Assembly (NCBI RefSeq): GCF_029873635.1
Contig: NC_080417.1
Location: 26,732,182-26,796,181 of the forward strand
DNA length: 64,000 bases
From: Malania oleifera
Taxonomy: Eukaryota > Streptophyta > Magnoliopsida > Santalales > Ximeniaceae
Reading direction: 5' to 3'
The notes under the pieces were generated by a model. It did not search any database and had not been told where the DNA came from. It saw only the letters and a list, made by a program, of their open reading frames with translations. Positions 48,850 through 59,951 of this stretch are shown here, in pieces (position 1 is the first letter of the stretch; each line of letters opens with the position of its first letter). Position numbers and translations under genes: made by a program.

Positions 48850-50081
48850 GTGCAACACTCAATTCCAGATCTCCACGCACATGATTTCTTCCAGGTATGG
48901 ATCTTGTCCTTCTAAAAGTCTCAACTTTTCCAGATTTTAATTTCCATTTTGGTTGGTTTATTGGTTTCGGGACTCAAATCTATTTTTATTTTTTTTAAAT
49001 TTTCTTCTAGTGATGGTCGACATCTGGGCCCACAAGTTGATCAATAAGCACAAATTGAGATAATTTGAAAATAAGGTTTTCAAATAATTTGACTAGAACA
49101 CCTAATTTGTATAAATGTCTTGAAAAATTTGACCTTGAGAGGTACGAGTCAAAAAGAAAGTCCTTATAATTGAAGCAACATCCTTGAAAATGTCAATTCG
49201 GTTTCAAAGTATAATGCACTTAGGGCGATTGTTGCTCTAGTGCGTCTAGTTTGTAAAACTGGTTTGAATGAGTAATGTTAAAAGTCAGAGCTTGTGATGT
49301 CTCAAGTCCGTAGGTCTTTACATTTTCAAGTTTTAATAGATACTCCAGATAATTGTTAATATATTTATTCTGAGAGTATCGATATCATTTGTAATATAAA
49401 TAATTATTATTGGATTATGACAATCTTCTTTTAATGAAGTTATCATGAACAATGAATAATCCGTAAAGTAACTTAAAGAGTCTGACAATTTCAACTATTA
49501 TCGTAATTTAATGAGACAAAAAGTAAATGACTATCAAGTGAATATAGAGCTTTAAGTGTTACAATACTTTAATAAGCATATTTATTAACGACATTTAAGA
49601 TAAAGAAAAATAATGGTTAGAAAAGGAGTTGGTTGTTAAATTTTGTAGCTCGTAACTAAGCTTAGGGACATTTCCTTTATAGAGGTCAAACTTCGGGCAC
49701 CCTAAAATAATATTATTTATTATGTTTATTTTATTTTTTTGAGATTAACAAGGTTTAGGTAAAGCTTTTTAAAACCGGTTTCTAAAATAGTTGCCCAAAA
49801 AATCAGCCCTACTTATGAATAAGTGTGAGAAATTGCCTAACTAAAGGGTTGATTCCTTGTACATAGATGAACTAATCCATGCTAGGGTTTACAAACATGC
49901 AAACTAATGCATAAATAGGCTACCTACAACATAGTTCCTGCATTTATTATATTAATTTTTTTTTCTTGCTATCCTAAAAGGGATATCCTGATTATGACTT
50001 AAGACTTCGAACTTTCATGTTAAAGGTCTTAACTAATAGTATGACTGTTTTGTTATTGACTATGAATGTTTGATTTGCTAG
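48521..50081. other. CACTA interior, no gene recognised
   Basis: A short open stretch near 48552-48640 (GSFPNDLFGCNKG, WLTSTVSAK) may be a third captured piece; not identified. (GA)n at about 48808-48846. The rest is AT-rich intron-like sequence. Confidence 0.5.
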
Positions 50082-50150
50082 CATGCTACATATCTTGTTC
50101 TGGATGCTTCCACTTTATTCTTTAGAGTTTATGATGGACATGGAGATAAG
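50082..50150 (+). pseudogene. Captured PP2C phosphatase exon fragment
   Basis: Directly after a splice-acceptor-like GCTAG, 23 codons read HATYLVLDASTLFFRVYDGHGD plus Lys. VYDGHGG with the preceding FFG is the hallmark metal-binding motif of plant PP2C serine/threonine phosphatases, and an exon start at His-Ala after MEDA is common in that family. The final Gly is Asp here and FFG has become FFR, so the site would be impaired. After 50150 the frame stays open but no longer resembles PP2C. It is one exon, within the CACTA element. Confidence 0.75.
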
Positions 50151-50175
50151 AATCGGGAGGTTCTTATAGTGGGGT

Positions 50176-50453
50176 GGATGGTGGTGGCTGCATCAACGAT
50201 TCTTTATCTAGTTTACCCGGAGTTTCTTTTCAAAATTGATTTGAAATGCGATAAACCTACAAGAAGGGCATCAAGATTCAAGTGAAATAAAACTAATATT
50301 TAAATCATACCTTAACTATAAGCGACAACCTATCAAATGAAAGGTTAAAATTCATTTTGTCTACATGGGCAGGCTTATCGCATTTCAAATCAATTTTGAA
50401 AAGAAACTCCGGGTAAACTAGATAAAGAGTCGTTGATGCAACCACCACCATCC
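50176..50453. repeat. Long near-perfect inverted repeat (79-bp arms, 120-bp loop)
   Basis: The arm at 50176-50254 (starts GGATGGTGGTGGCTGCATCA) and the arm at 50375-50453 are reverse complements with two differences in 79 bp, both of which would be G:U pairs in one transcript strand. Both arms can be read as the same peptide (YLVYPEFLFKIDLKCDK) on opposite strands, so this looks like an inverted duplication of a coding fragment. RNA from it would fold into a long double-stranded stem. Confidence 0.92.
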
Positions 50454-50689
50454 ATAGCCTCGTCATCCTTCTCTGTCATCCGAGACCTCATTGTCCTTCA
50501 TCACCCTCCATGACCTCGTCATCTGCTCCATCACCATCAAGGTCGAGGATTCTGAAGTTGGGCCCTAGATTACAGATTGAGCCTTATTGTTCGAGAACTT
50601 CGCCCTCGAGGATGACGCTGCAGCAAGCCATAGCTGCCCATGCTGCCATGGTCTCTCACTGTCGAAGCTCGCATCACCATCACTACTAA

Positions 50690-50910
50690 TTGCCCAATTT
50701 AAATTTTAATTTATATAATATATTTGTATTTGAATTTGAATTTGTATAATATATTTGTATTTTTATTTAAATTTGAATTTGAATTTTGAATTTGTATAAT
50801 GTATTTGTATTTAAATTTGAATTTGTATAATATATTTATATTTGAATTTGAATTTGAATTTGTATAATATATTTGTATTTTTATTTAAATTTGAATTTGA
50901 ATTTTGAATA
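50690..50910. repeat. Tandem TTTGAATTTG / ATAATATATTTGTATTT repeats
   Basis: Five or so imperfect copies of a 35-60 bp AT-rich unit. Confidence 0.8.
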
Positions 50911-51004
50911 ATTTATGAATTTTTTAGAAATTATGATTTAATGTTACGTATACGAAAATGTAATTATATATTTTTACAGAAATTAATAATTGGAAAAAAA
51001 ATAA

Positions 51005-51575
51005 TTTAAAATTATAAGTGACAATTTTAAAACTGTCACTACTAATTGTCCTATTTAAGTATTAGTGAAGGTTTCAAAACCATCACTAATAATTATCTTT
51101 TTTCTTAAAAGAGTTTTAGCGAAGGTTTTCAAACCGTCATTAATAATATAGTATTAGTGACAGTTTTATAGAATTAGTGACGGTTTGAAAACCGTCACTA
51201 ATAGTTGCCTGTGAGCAATAGTGACGATTTTCAAACCGTCACTAATAATAGAACATTAGTGACGATTTTAAATCATCACTAATAATAGAGCATTTGTGAC
51301 GAATTTAAAACCGTCACTAATACTATGGCTTTAGTGATGATTTTGATGGAGCCGGTGTAGAATTTATAGTGACGGACTTAGGTTTTTTAGTAATGGTTTC
51401 AAACCGTCACTAATACTCTATTATTAGTGATGGTTTTAAACCATCACTAATACTCTATTATTAGTGACGGTTTCAAAAATTTGTCACTAATAAGTATTAG
51501 TAACGACAAATATAGCGACTAGATTAGTGACGATTTTGTGATTATTAGTGATGGTTTTGAACCGTCACTAATAAC
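51005..51575. repeat. CACTA right subterminal repeat array
   Basis: About ten palindromic units AGTGACGGTTTNAAAACCGTCACTAATA, the same core as the left array but without the 75-bp AT spacer, so the two ends differ. Confidence 0.9.
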
Positions 51576-51591
51576 CTTATTTTTTGTAGTG

Positions 51592-53928
51592 TTGTGACAT
51601 GCTAATACCTTATGCAAGAAATTATAAAATGAAAAGGGCTATAATGTAACAAGTTTTAGAAGCGATCAAAGTAGGGAGTTTAGAAACAAAGAGGTTGATA
51701 AGTTCTGTAATGAAAATGGAATAAAACATAATTTTTCAACACCTAGAACTCCACAACAAAATGGAGTTGTAGAAAGAAAAAATAGAACTCTACAAGAAAT
51801 GGCAAGAATAATGCTAAATGAAAATAATCTACCTAAATACTTTTGAACAGAAGTTGTAAATACAACATGCTACATTGTAAATAAGGTATCTATAAGATCA
51901 AGTATAGACAAAACACCATATGAACTTTGGAAAGGTAGAAAACCTAATATTTCTTACTTTCATGTATTCGGATGCAAATGCTTTATTCTTAATACTAAAG
52001 ATGATTTAGGAAAGTTCAATGTAAAATCTAATGAAGGTATCTTCTTAGGTTATTCTACAAATAGTAAAGCTTATAGGGTTTATAATAAAAGAACTCTAAC
52101 AATTATTGAATCAATACACATAATATTTGATGAGTCAAACAACTATGATAATAAGGCTAAGATTGATGAGAAAGAAGACAATTCACAAAAAGAAGAAGAC
52201 CTTGAAATAAAAGAAGAAAACAATAAAGAAGCTTCAAATGAAAACATAATAGAAATTCTAAAACTTCCTAAAGAATGGAAATATGCTAAAAGTCATCCAA
52301 AAGAACAAATCATTGGTGAAACATCAAAAGGTATAACTACTAGAGCCTCATTGAAAAATATTTGCAACCATTATGCTTTTTTGTCTCAAGATGAACCTAA
52401 AAACATTAAAGAAGTTTTAAAAGATGATTCTTGGATTATAGCTATGCAAGAAAAACTAAATCAATTTGAAAGGAGTCAAGTGTGAGAACTTATACCTAAA
52501 CCCAAAGATAAATCAATCATAGGAACTAAATGGGTGTTTAAAAATAAAAAGGATGAAAATAGAGTAGTTGTAAGAAATAAAGTTAGACTTATAGCACAAG
52601 GATATAATCAAGAAGAATGAATTGATTACGATAAAACCTTTGCTCTCGTAGCTAGAATGGAAGCAATTAGGATGCTCTTAGCCTTTACAACCTATAAGGA
52701 TTTTAAATTATACCAAATGGACGTAAAAAGTGCATTCCTAAATGGTTATATAAATGAAGAAGTATATGTTAAACAACCTCCACGTTTCGAAGATGTAAAA
52801 AATCCAAATAATGTATTTAAGTTGACAAAAGCATTGTACGGTTTGAAACAAACTCCTAGAGTTTGGTATGAAAGGCTAAGTAAATTCCTACTTAAAAATG
52901 AATTCTCAAGAGGAAAGTTTGATAGCACCTTATTCATTAAAAACAAAAACAAAGACATGCTAATTGTCTAAATATATGTGGATGATATCATATTCGGGGC
53001 TACAAATGAAGCTCTATGTAAAGACTTTGTCACATGTATGCAAAAAGAATTTGAAATAAGTATGATGGGAGAATTAAATTATTTCCTAAGACTTCAAATT
53101 AAACAAGCTAAAAATGGGACGTTTATAAATCAAACCAAATATATTAAAGATATGCTTAAAAATTTTGATATGGAACAAAGTAAACCAATAGGAACTCCAA
53201 TGAGTACTTCAACAAGCCTTGACAGAGATGAAAAAGGAAAGCAAATAGATACAAAACACTATAGGGGAATAATTGGCAGTTTACTATATTTAATCGCTAG
53301 TAGAACTAATATTATGTTTAGTGTATGAAAGTGTGCAAGATTTCAATCAGCACCTAAAGAATCACATCTAATAGCAGTTAAAAGAATACTTAGGTACTTA
53401 CTAGGAACACTTGATCTAGGTTTATGGTACCCAAAAGATACTGATTTCAATATGATAAGTTATTCTGATGCTGATTATGCTAAATGTAAGGTTGATAGAA
53501 AGAGAACAAATGGGACATGTCACTTTCTAGGACAATCATTAGTGTCATGGTTCTCAAAGAAACAAAACTCCATAGCTTTATCAATCGCTGAAACTGAATA
53601 TGTAGCAGCTGAAAGTTGTTGTGCACAAATACTATACATGAAACAACAATTAAAAGACTTCAATCTAGATTACAAAACAATACCTATAAAATGTGATAAT
53701 ACAAGTGTGATTAATATATCAAAAAATCCTATCTCATACTCAAGAACTAAGCATATAGATATAAGGCATCACTTTTTAAGTGATTATGTTCAAAAAAGAG
53801 ACATAATTCTCAAATTTATAAATATACATGATCAATGGGCGAATATATTTACTAAACCTCTCGTAGAAGATAGATTTATAAATATTAGGAGAGAGCTAGG
53901 TCTATTGCACAATAGAGAAATTGAGTAA
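51592..53928 (+). pseudogene. copia-1 integrase core end, reverse transcriptase and RNase H, few stops
   Basis: It resumes copia-1 pol after the CACTA element. Integrase: second Asp in FRSDQSREF near 51660; Glu in GVVERKNRTLQEM near 51765. Then YELWKGRKPNISYFHVFGC and KSNEGIFLGYS. Reverse transcriptase: WVFKNKKDE, YQMDVKSAFLNG (52711-52746), LTKALYGLKQTPRVWYERL and the catalytic YVDD at 52974-52985. RNase H: MISYSDADYAKCKVDRKRT (from 53452), ALSIAETEYVAA, HIDIRHHF and NIFTKPL. Stops are few: near 51845 and 52483 (TGA for Trp), 52618, 52970 (TAA just before YVDD) and 53326, plus a frameshift near 51620. It is by far the best-preserved pol in the window. Confidence 0.92.
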
Positions 53929-53939
53929 AAAGTCAAAAA

Positions 53940-54110
53940 ATAAAGAACTCAAACAAGTAGGATGAAGTCAGCCGACTGGCTCCAGACCTAGCCGACTGAC
54001 TGAGTGATTAAACTTCGAAACAAAGGGCAGTTAACCGACTGGCTCCAGACTCAGCCGACTAACTGATGGAAAACCCTAACTTTACTTATAAAAATTCGAG
54101 TCATTCGAGT
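53940..54110. repeat. AGCCGACTGAC motif cluster upstream of copia-1 ORF3
   Basis: Motifs such as CAGCCGACTGGCTCCAGACC, TAGCCGACTGACTGAG, AACCGACTGGCTCCAG and CAGCCGACTAACTGA in 170 bp. The variant is that of the copia-1 LTR (41690-41870), not that of copia-4. Confidence 0.8.
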
Positions 54111-54230
54111 GGTTAGCCAACTAACCTAGGGTTTCTTCTCAAGCTTTACCTTTCACCTCTTCCTCTCCTTTGCTCTTCTTCCTCATAATACCACCAAAGA
54201 TCATCCTCCAACACAAAAAATTTCATCCAA

Positions 54231-55433
54231 ATGCAGAGGATCAAATCTGTTGGAAGCAAGAAAGGATCTACCTCTTCACAACAACACTCTGGAGATCCAG
54301 CCATTTAACAATGGCTCGTGGATCCTCATGCCAAAACCCTCTACCACAATCATCTAAGCATGATGGAACCTCTTCTTGGTAAAATTCTTGATGCTTCTTT
54401 CTTTTCCTCTAATTTTCCACACATCCTTTCATTATTCGAAACTCTTGGATGGAAAAACTTCATACTATTTCAAGCTAAGGGCCATTTCCCAACCCTTATC
54501 AAACTTTTCTATGCAAATCTTGTTCGAGAAGCAAACGGACTTTCAACAAAAGTTATAGGGAAGTCTATATCTCTTACACCATAATCACTTGCAAAAATTT
54601 TTCACATACCAAATGGCGAGTTTAGGTGTCCTACTTTTGGAACGTCTTGGATTTACGAACAAGACTTCACTCCAGAAAAATTTCTTCCGTTGGTATTGGA
54701 CCATGCTTCTCTTTCATTTGAAGATCCTCCCTTATATAAACACCTAAATCTTTAGGTGCAAATACTGTAGAAAATCATCACATATAACATCCTTCCTCAA
54801 GCAGGATCTCATGCCTATATTTCTTATGTTGATTATTTTGTCCTCTGGTGCCTGCTCAAGGGCAAGAAGCTAGATTTACCAAGCCTTATGCTTCAATGGA
54901 TGATTACACGTGTAGAGGCACGAAGGGTTACTCTTCCTTATGGAGGAACCCTAAATATGCTCTTTGTTAAACTTCATATATCCTCATCTTCTGATCGTTT
55001 TGTCAAACGTACTCACTATGATATTTTTAACTCTACTACTCTTAAGTTGATGGGCTATGAAAGACGCAATGATGACTGGATTCTTAAAGGAAGTAGAGTT
55101 CAAGCACCTCCTCATCCTCCTGTTGCTGGTCCTCCTGCTTGGTTCAATCCATTTTACCAGCAGTTCACTAGTTTTAGCCAAAACATACAGACTAGAATCA
55201 AATCTCTTCAAACCAACTTCTCACCTCTTCAAGCAAATTATTCTTCACTTAATGACTCTGTAGGTCGCATTGAAAAACATCTAGCCAGTTCATCTCGTCC
55301 TTTAGATCCTATGGATATTAGTTCTGCTCCTACAAGTAATGTAGGAAGTGATGAAGAGGACTCCCAAGATGGAAATGGTGATGATGAAGAAAACACTGAA
55401 GAAGAACATGAAGAAGGTGAAGACAATGAATAA
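54231..55433 (+). pseudogene. copia-1 ORF3 (putative plant transposon protein)
   Basis: A third gene between pol and the 3' LTR. I choose the ATG at 54231 (MQRIKS), which has a counterpart at 63104 (MPRIKE). A TAA follows near 54306. The main blocks are LGKILDASFFSSNFPHIL (near 54378), GWKNF, then after stops near 54583 and 54750 the block ITYNILPQAG, GKKLDLPSLMLQWM (54862 on) and LKLMGYERR. The C-terminal 110 residues of the open frame 54888-55433 are Pro-rich, then helical, then a very acidic tail (Glu/Asp-rich, 55345-55433). The N-terminal two thirds matches copia-4 ORF3 block for block. It occupies the env-like position of SIRE elements but shows no signal peptide or membrane anchor. Function unknown. 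Confidence 0.8.
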
Positions 55434-55890
55434 GAAGAAGAAGAAGAAGAAGAAGATGCAGCTGATGATAACTGATGTTCTATTTTCTTTGAAATTTTTT
55501 TTTCTTATTTCGGTATGTAATATGTTTTTGAATGGTAGCTTTGCTTACTTATTTTCCCTTACTTTTTGATTGATGTCCAAAGGGGGGGAGTTTTTTTGTG
55601 AGACGCAAAGATGGAAGTAGAGTACTTATGTTATGTAATACTATGCACTTTTCCCTATGTATTATGAACTATGTATATCTATGGATGAGTATGTGCATGA
55701 AAACTATGCTTATATGGATGTATATCTACAAACCTATGTATTATGAACTATGTATCTGATGCTTATATGGATGTATATCTATGGATGAGTATGTGCATGA
55801 GAACTATGAGTTTTGATATCGGATACATATGCATATAGTAAGGGGGAGTTTATTTTTATCCTTATCTTTGCTTCTCATTTGTCATCTTCA
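55434..55890. other. copia-1 3' untranslated region
   Basis: (GAA)n directly after the ORF3 stop (55434-55455), then imperfect tandem repeats of about 95 bp at 55640-55815 (TATATGGATGTATATCTA, GGATGAGTATGTGCATGA). No coding. Confidence 0.7.
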
Positions 55891-55903
55891 AAAAGGGGGA
55901 GAT
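55891..55903 (+). other. copia-1 polypurine tract
   Basis: AAAAGGGGGAGAT directly before the TGTTGG of the 3' LTR, the standard SIRE-type tract. Confidence 0.92.
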
Positions 55904-57662
55904 TGTTGGACAAACTTAGTTTTTCAATCTTATTTTGATGATAACAAATGAAGTTGATATAACTTGTCTGTTGAGTGATTTTTGTTTCAGGAATACATAT
56001 CTCAACACAAAAGAAAGAAGCTATGAATTAAAGCATCATCAAAAGAACAAGCTTACAATATCGAGAGAAAGTTTCAACAAATTTTTCAAGCAGTAAAGAA
56101 AACGACTTGAAGCCTCAGTACTTAAAAGCTTAAAGACAAAAACGGGACTTGAAGTAAAGAGGATTATCAAAGTCTTGAAGAATTATGCTTAAGAAAAGCT
56201 TGTTGTAAGTACTTCATGTCAAATGACAATTTAGAGAATATGAAGCTCTTCAAGGGACCAATATGGCCTTAAGAAACTTATTTTTAAATCCCTAGAAATA
56301 TTTTATGAAAAATCACATCATGAGTGTAAAACTAAAATTGAAAAACCAAAAGGAAAAACTAGTTTTTTGTCTATCCAGTCGACTGACTTAACCAAGGCAA
56401 AATCACTCAGCCAACTGACCCAAAATATACTATGTTTTGCCAGCCGACTGACAATTTCTTAAATTAATTTTTGGGAGACAGAATAGTGTCAGCCACCTGT
56501 CCAACCGATTGACCCTGTGATATTTGAACTATCCAGTCGCCTATCTAGCCGACTAACTCCACGGGTTTTATTTTTTAAATCCTAACGGGAAAATTTCAAA
56601 AATTGGCTTTTCAAAATATGAACGTTGTAAAAACTTGGAAACTACTCAAAGACACTTGGGGAACAAGGAAACTATGCCAAGAATGCCTATAAATACTCCT
56701 TCAAACTCAAGAATTATTATCCAAGTAATTACTCAGCTCCCTTGAAATTAAAGCATTGAATCTCTCAAAGCTCTCTATTGCTCACACTCCATGTAGGACA
56801 AAAGTTTTGAAACCCTGCTAAAATATCAAGGCCACGATTCATACTCTGAATTTTATTATTCAAAACGAACTTTTGGTGATCTCTTAACACTTAAGCTTCA
56901 TAGTTTCTTTATTCTTTATTTGATTGAAGTATTGATTGCGCTCTAACTTGTACAACTCTACTATGTTTTGAGAGTTTCTTTTGTACACAGATCATTATAG
57001 CAATCTTGTTGTTTTGTTGACGGTTCAAGGCTTGTTTGGATCGTTGTAACGAGTGAGGATTGTTCACTTGGAGAAGTTTCTCTACCTAAAAAGAGGGATT
57101 TTTTGTAAAGGCCTGCTCTACCCGGTAAAGAGTATACTTAGTGGAATCCTTTGGTGGAATTAACCAAAGGAGAGAACGTAGGCTGAGAATAAGTCGAACC
57201 TCATAAATCTTGGTGTTCTTCTTCTCCTTACTCTCTTTACTTTCCGCATTATATACTGTGTATATCAAGTGCAAGTTGCAGGGCTAATACATCATATTCA
57301 AGGAAATCTCTTGATTTAAGAAAGTATATTTTTAATTAACCGTTTGCGGAAACCCACAAGGGAGTAAGTTGGTTAATTTGCGGAAATCTTGGTTAAGAGA
57401 TAAAGCAATAAAATTTCATTTAAAATGGGTTTTGCGAAACAGCTATAGGACTTCTATCAAAGGGAAATATTATTCTCAAATGATTGGTTGAGCTTTGATT
57501 GGATTGTATTTTGTTTTAAGTTTGTGGTGTGATTTGGTTTAGATTGTAAATTGATTAATTTACTTTTATAGTGTTGATTTAAAACAAGTAAGAATTAAAA
57601 AAAATTAGTTTAATCTAAATATTTCAATTCACCCCCACTCTTGGTAGCTATTCAAAATTTCA
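55904..57662 (+). mobile_element. copia-1 3' LTR
   Basis: Starts TGTTGGACAAACTTAG, ends AAAATTTCA; partner of 41216-42976. Many differences from the 5' LTR are transitions. Confidence 0.92.
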
Positions 57663-58125
57663 ACTTTGTTGTATTCCAGGCATGGGCTTGAAGAAGGAGA
57701 CTAGCCCTGTTGAATAGTTCTAGACTGGCTTAAACCCAGTTAGGAAAGCTAGGTGCGTCATCCTGGTAAGACGTGTTGGTTGATGTTAGCCCCTTGAATT
57801 GACCTGGTTGTGATTGGTGCCGCTCCACTCATTAAGTGAGCCTTTAGCGCAATCATCAGGCTTGCAAGCTAGAGGCGGGGATGTAGGCACAGTTGGCCGA
57901 ACCCCGATAACATATCATGCGTGTACTATATATTCTCAGCACTTTATATTTCTGCACGTGTATGTTATAGCACATGATTTAATTTTCGCATATTATCTGC
58001 GCATTTGGGTTTGTGTATATAGAAAGACCCCAAGTTGTGAAATACTACTGTTGAATTAGCTAAACCTAGGGATAAATTTTAAATATCCAATTCACCCCCC
58101 TCTTGGGAATACACCAAAACTAACA
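57663..58125 (+). mobile_element. copia-2 solo LTR, right part
   Basis: Continues the LTR interrupted at 41215: TTGTTGTATTCCAGGCATGGGC, TAGGCACAGTTGGCCGAACCCCGATAACATA, and the end CAATTCACCCCCCTCTTGGGAATACACCAAAACTAACA. Closely similar to 19870-20379. The TSD CCCTG follows at 58126-58130. Confidence 0.88.
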
Positions 58126-58130
58126 CCCTG

Positions 58131-59109
58131 CATTAAGCTTGGGACACGAAGCTATCTCAGCTATAGTTTGATTCATCCTTTCAATCATACCATTTTTCTT
58201 AGGTGTCCGACGAACAGTGAAATGTCTCCTAATGCCCTGCTACACATAAAACTCTATGAACCTAGAATTAGCGTACTTGGTCCTATTGTCTGTCCTTAGA
58301 CATTTAATTCTCCTCCGGATCTGGTTTTCCACTTCAACTTTCCACAACTTAAACCTGGCAAATGTCTCTGACTTGTGTCGCATGAAGTATACCCAGACCT
58401 TTTGTGAGTAATCGTCAACAAAACTCACAAAATAAACATGTCCTTCCCGTGATGCTACTCTCATTGGCCCCCAAACATCAAAGTGTATATAGTCAATAAT
58501 ATCTTTCGTCTTGTGTATAAATATTTTAAACTATACCCTGCTTTGCTTCTTGAGAACACAAAACTTGAAGAAGTTTTGCTTGCATGTTTTCATACCCTTC
58601 AAAAGATTTCCTTTGTGAAGTTCATTCATAACATGCTCACCCATATGCCTTAGCCGCATATGCCACAAGATAGTTTTATTAAATTTAGAACCTACAGCTA
58701 CAGCTACACCTACAACTATAGTACCCAGTATTAAATAAATGTTTCCATCTAACTTTTGCCCTTTCATCACTGTTAGATTCCCTTTGCACACATTCATAAC
58801 TCCACTTTTGGACTTGTAACAGAATCCATTACAATCCAAAGTGCCTAATGAAATTAGACTCTTTTGTAGGTCCGGAATGTCGCTTACATCACATAGAGTT
58901 CTTACAGCACCATCAAACATTTTGATTTTAACATTTCCTCTGCTAATGATTTTACATGAAACATCATTGCCCATAAGTACTAAACCTAAATTAACCAACC
59001 TGTAAGTGCTGAACCACTCCTTATTTGGAGTCATGTGGTAAGAACATGTCGAGTTTAGGATCCAAAAGTCCCTAAGATGATTTGACTCCAATGAAACTGA
59101 AAGTAAGTC
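58131..59109 (-). pseudogene. copia-3 protease and integrase, decayed, minus strand
   Basis: Minus strand, from 59091 down: protease/GAG-pre-integrase block (WILNSTCSYHMTPNKEWF, where the usual Asp-Ser-Gly/Thr is Asn-Ser-Thr), then LWHMRLRHMGEHVMNELHKG, then the integrase core (58464-58240) with FVSFVDDYSQKVWVYFM and CLRTDNRTKY, and the Glu region KKNGMIERMNQT near 58180. Asp, Asp and Glu are all present although the frame is shifted. At 58131 the copia-2 solo LTR interrupts it; it resumes at 39450. Confidence 0.9.
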
Positions 59110-59926
59110 ACTATCACTGCATTCTGAATTTCCTTCTTCAACTACATTTGCTGATTTTGAAGTGCCTTCTTGCTTTTTTGCATTCCCTTTCTTCCGATCT
59201 GAACATTCTGGTTGTATGTGCTCCTTTTTACCGCACTTAAAACACTGGATTTCCTTTTTCTTCTTGGACTAAGATCGGGATTTATTTTGAGTTGATCAAT
59301 TTTTAAATTTTCCTCTCCCACGTTTATGGTACCCTTCACCGTGTGAAATTTTATCGCAGACTTTCATTCTTTGATGAAACCACAACAATGCACTTATCAC
59401 ATCTTCCAAATTTACGGTCTCTTTACCCAAAGTAAGAGTTGTAGCCAATTTTTCATATGACGCGGCATGGAATTCAGTAGCATCAAGTCCTTGTCACTTC
59501 CTCAGATTTCACATCAACTCGCATTATATCACTTATGATTTGATTAAATGCGTTGGTGTGTTGGTTCAAATCTAAACCCTCCACCATCTTAAGCCAATAA
59601 ATTCTTTGCTTAAGAAAGAGTTTATTCGTAAGAGACTTAGACATGTACCAGCTTTTAATTTTTTGCCATACAATTGTAGGAGAATCCTCTTCCGTGACAG
59701 GATATAGCACGTCATTCGCTACACACAATCAGATAGTAGATATTGTCTTTGCCTCCAATTCCTCTTAATTTGCTTCATCCATGCCTTCTAGTTGAACACC
59801 ATACAAGGCCTTCACCATCCCTTGCTGCACAAGCAAATCTTTCACCCTTTTTTTCTATAAACCGAAGTTCTTGATTCCACCAAATTTGACAACATCAAAT
59901 TTCGCAGAGGAAGTACCCGAAGCCAT
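59110..59926 (-). pseudogene. copia-3 gag, decayed, minus strand
   Basis: Starts at the ATG at 59926 (MASGTSSAKFDVVKFGG), typical of Tork-lineage copia gag. It continues with an open block (59728-59483: IVWQKIKSWYMSKSLTNKLF, LKQRIYWLKM) and a zinc knuckle CFKCGKKEHIQPEC at 59203-59244. Frameshifts and stops separate the blocks. It leads directly into the protease region. Confidence 0.85.
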
Positions 59927-59937
59927 AAAAACAATTA

Positions 59938-59949
59938 CTCTAACACCTA
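59938..59949 (-). other. copia-3 primer-binding site, degraded
   Basis: The minus strand reads TAGGTGTTAGAG in the place of TTGGTATCAGAG, just inside the LTR edge; the differences include two transitions. Confidence 0.5.
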
Positions 59950-59951
59950 TT

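Larger units (their letters stand above)
45550..51591. mobile_element. CACTA (En/Spm-type) transposon, 6.0 kb, non-autonomous, carries host gene fragments
   Basis: Ends are CACTACAAAAAA at 45550 and TTTTTTGTAGTG at 51591, a 12-13 bp terminal inverted repeat of the CACTA superfamily. The 3-bp TSD TTG lies at 45547-45549 and 51592-51594. Both ends carry long arrays of subterminal repeats related to ATTAGTGACGGTTTTGAAACCGTCACTA, typical of CACTA transposase binding regions. No transposase (TNPD or TNPA) ORF is seen, so mobility would need a helper. The interior (46691-50990) holds gene-like exons with introns from at least two host genes, and a hairpin. It is inserted in copia-1 integrase. Confidence 0.93.

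Noticed and set aside
58126..58130. Interpreting 39456-58125 as one full-length element with two LTRs
   Set aside because: The left and right parts are successive, not duplicate, sections of one LTR, and the inner copia-1 has its own LTR pair, primer site and polypurine tract.
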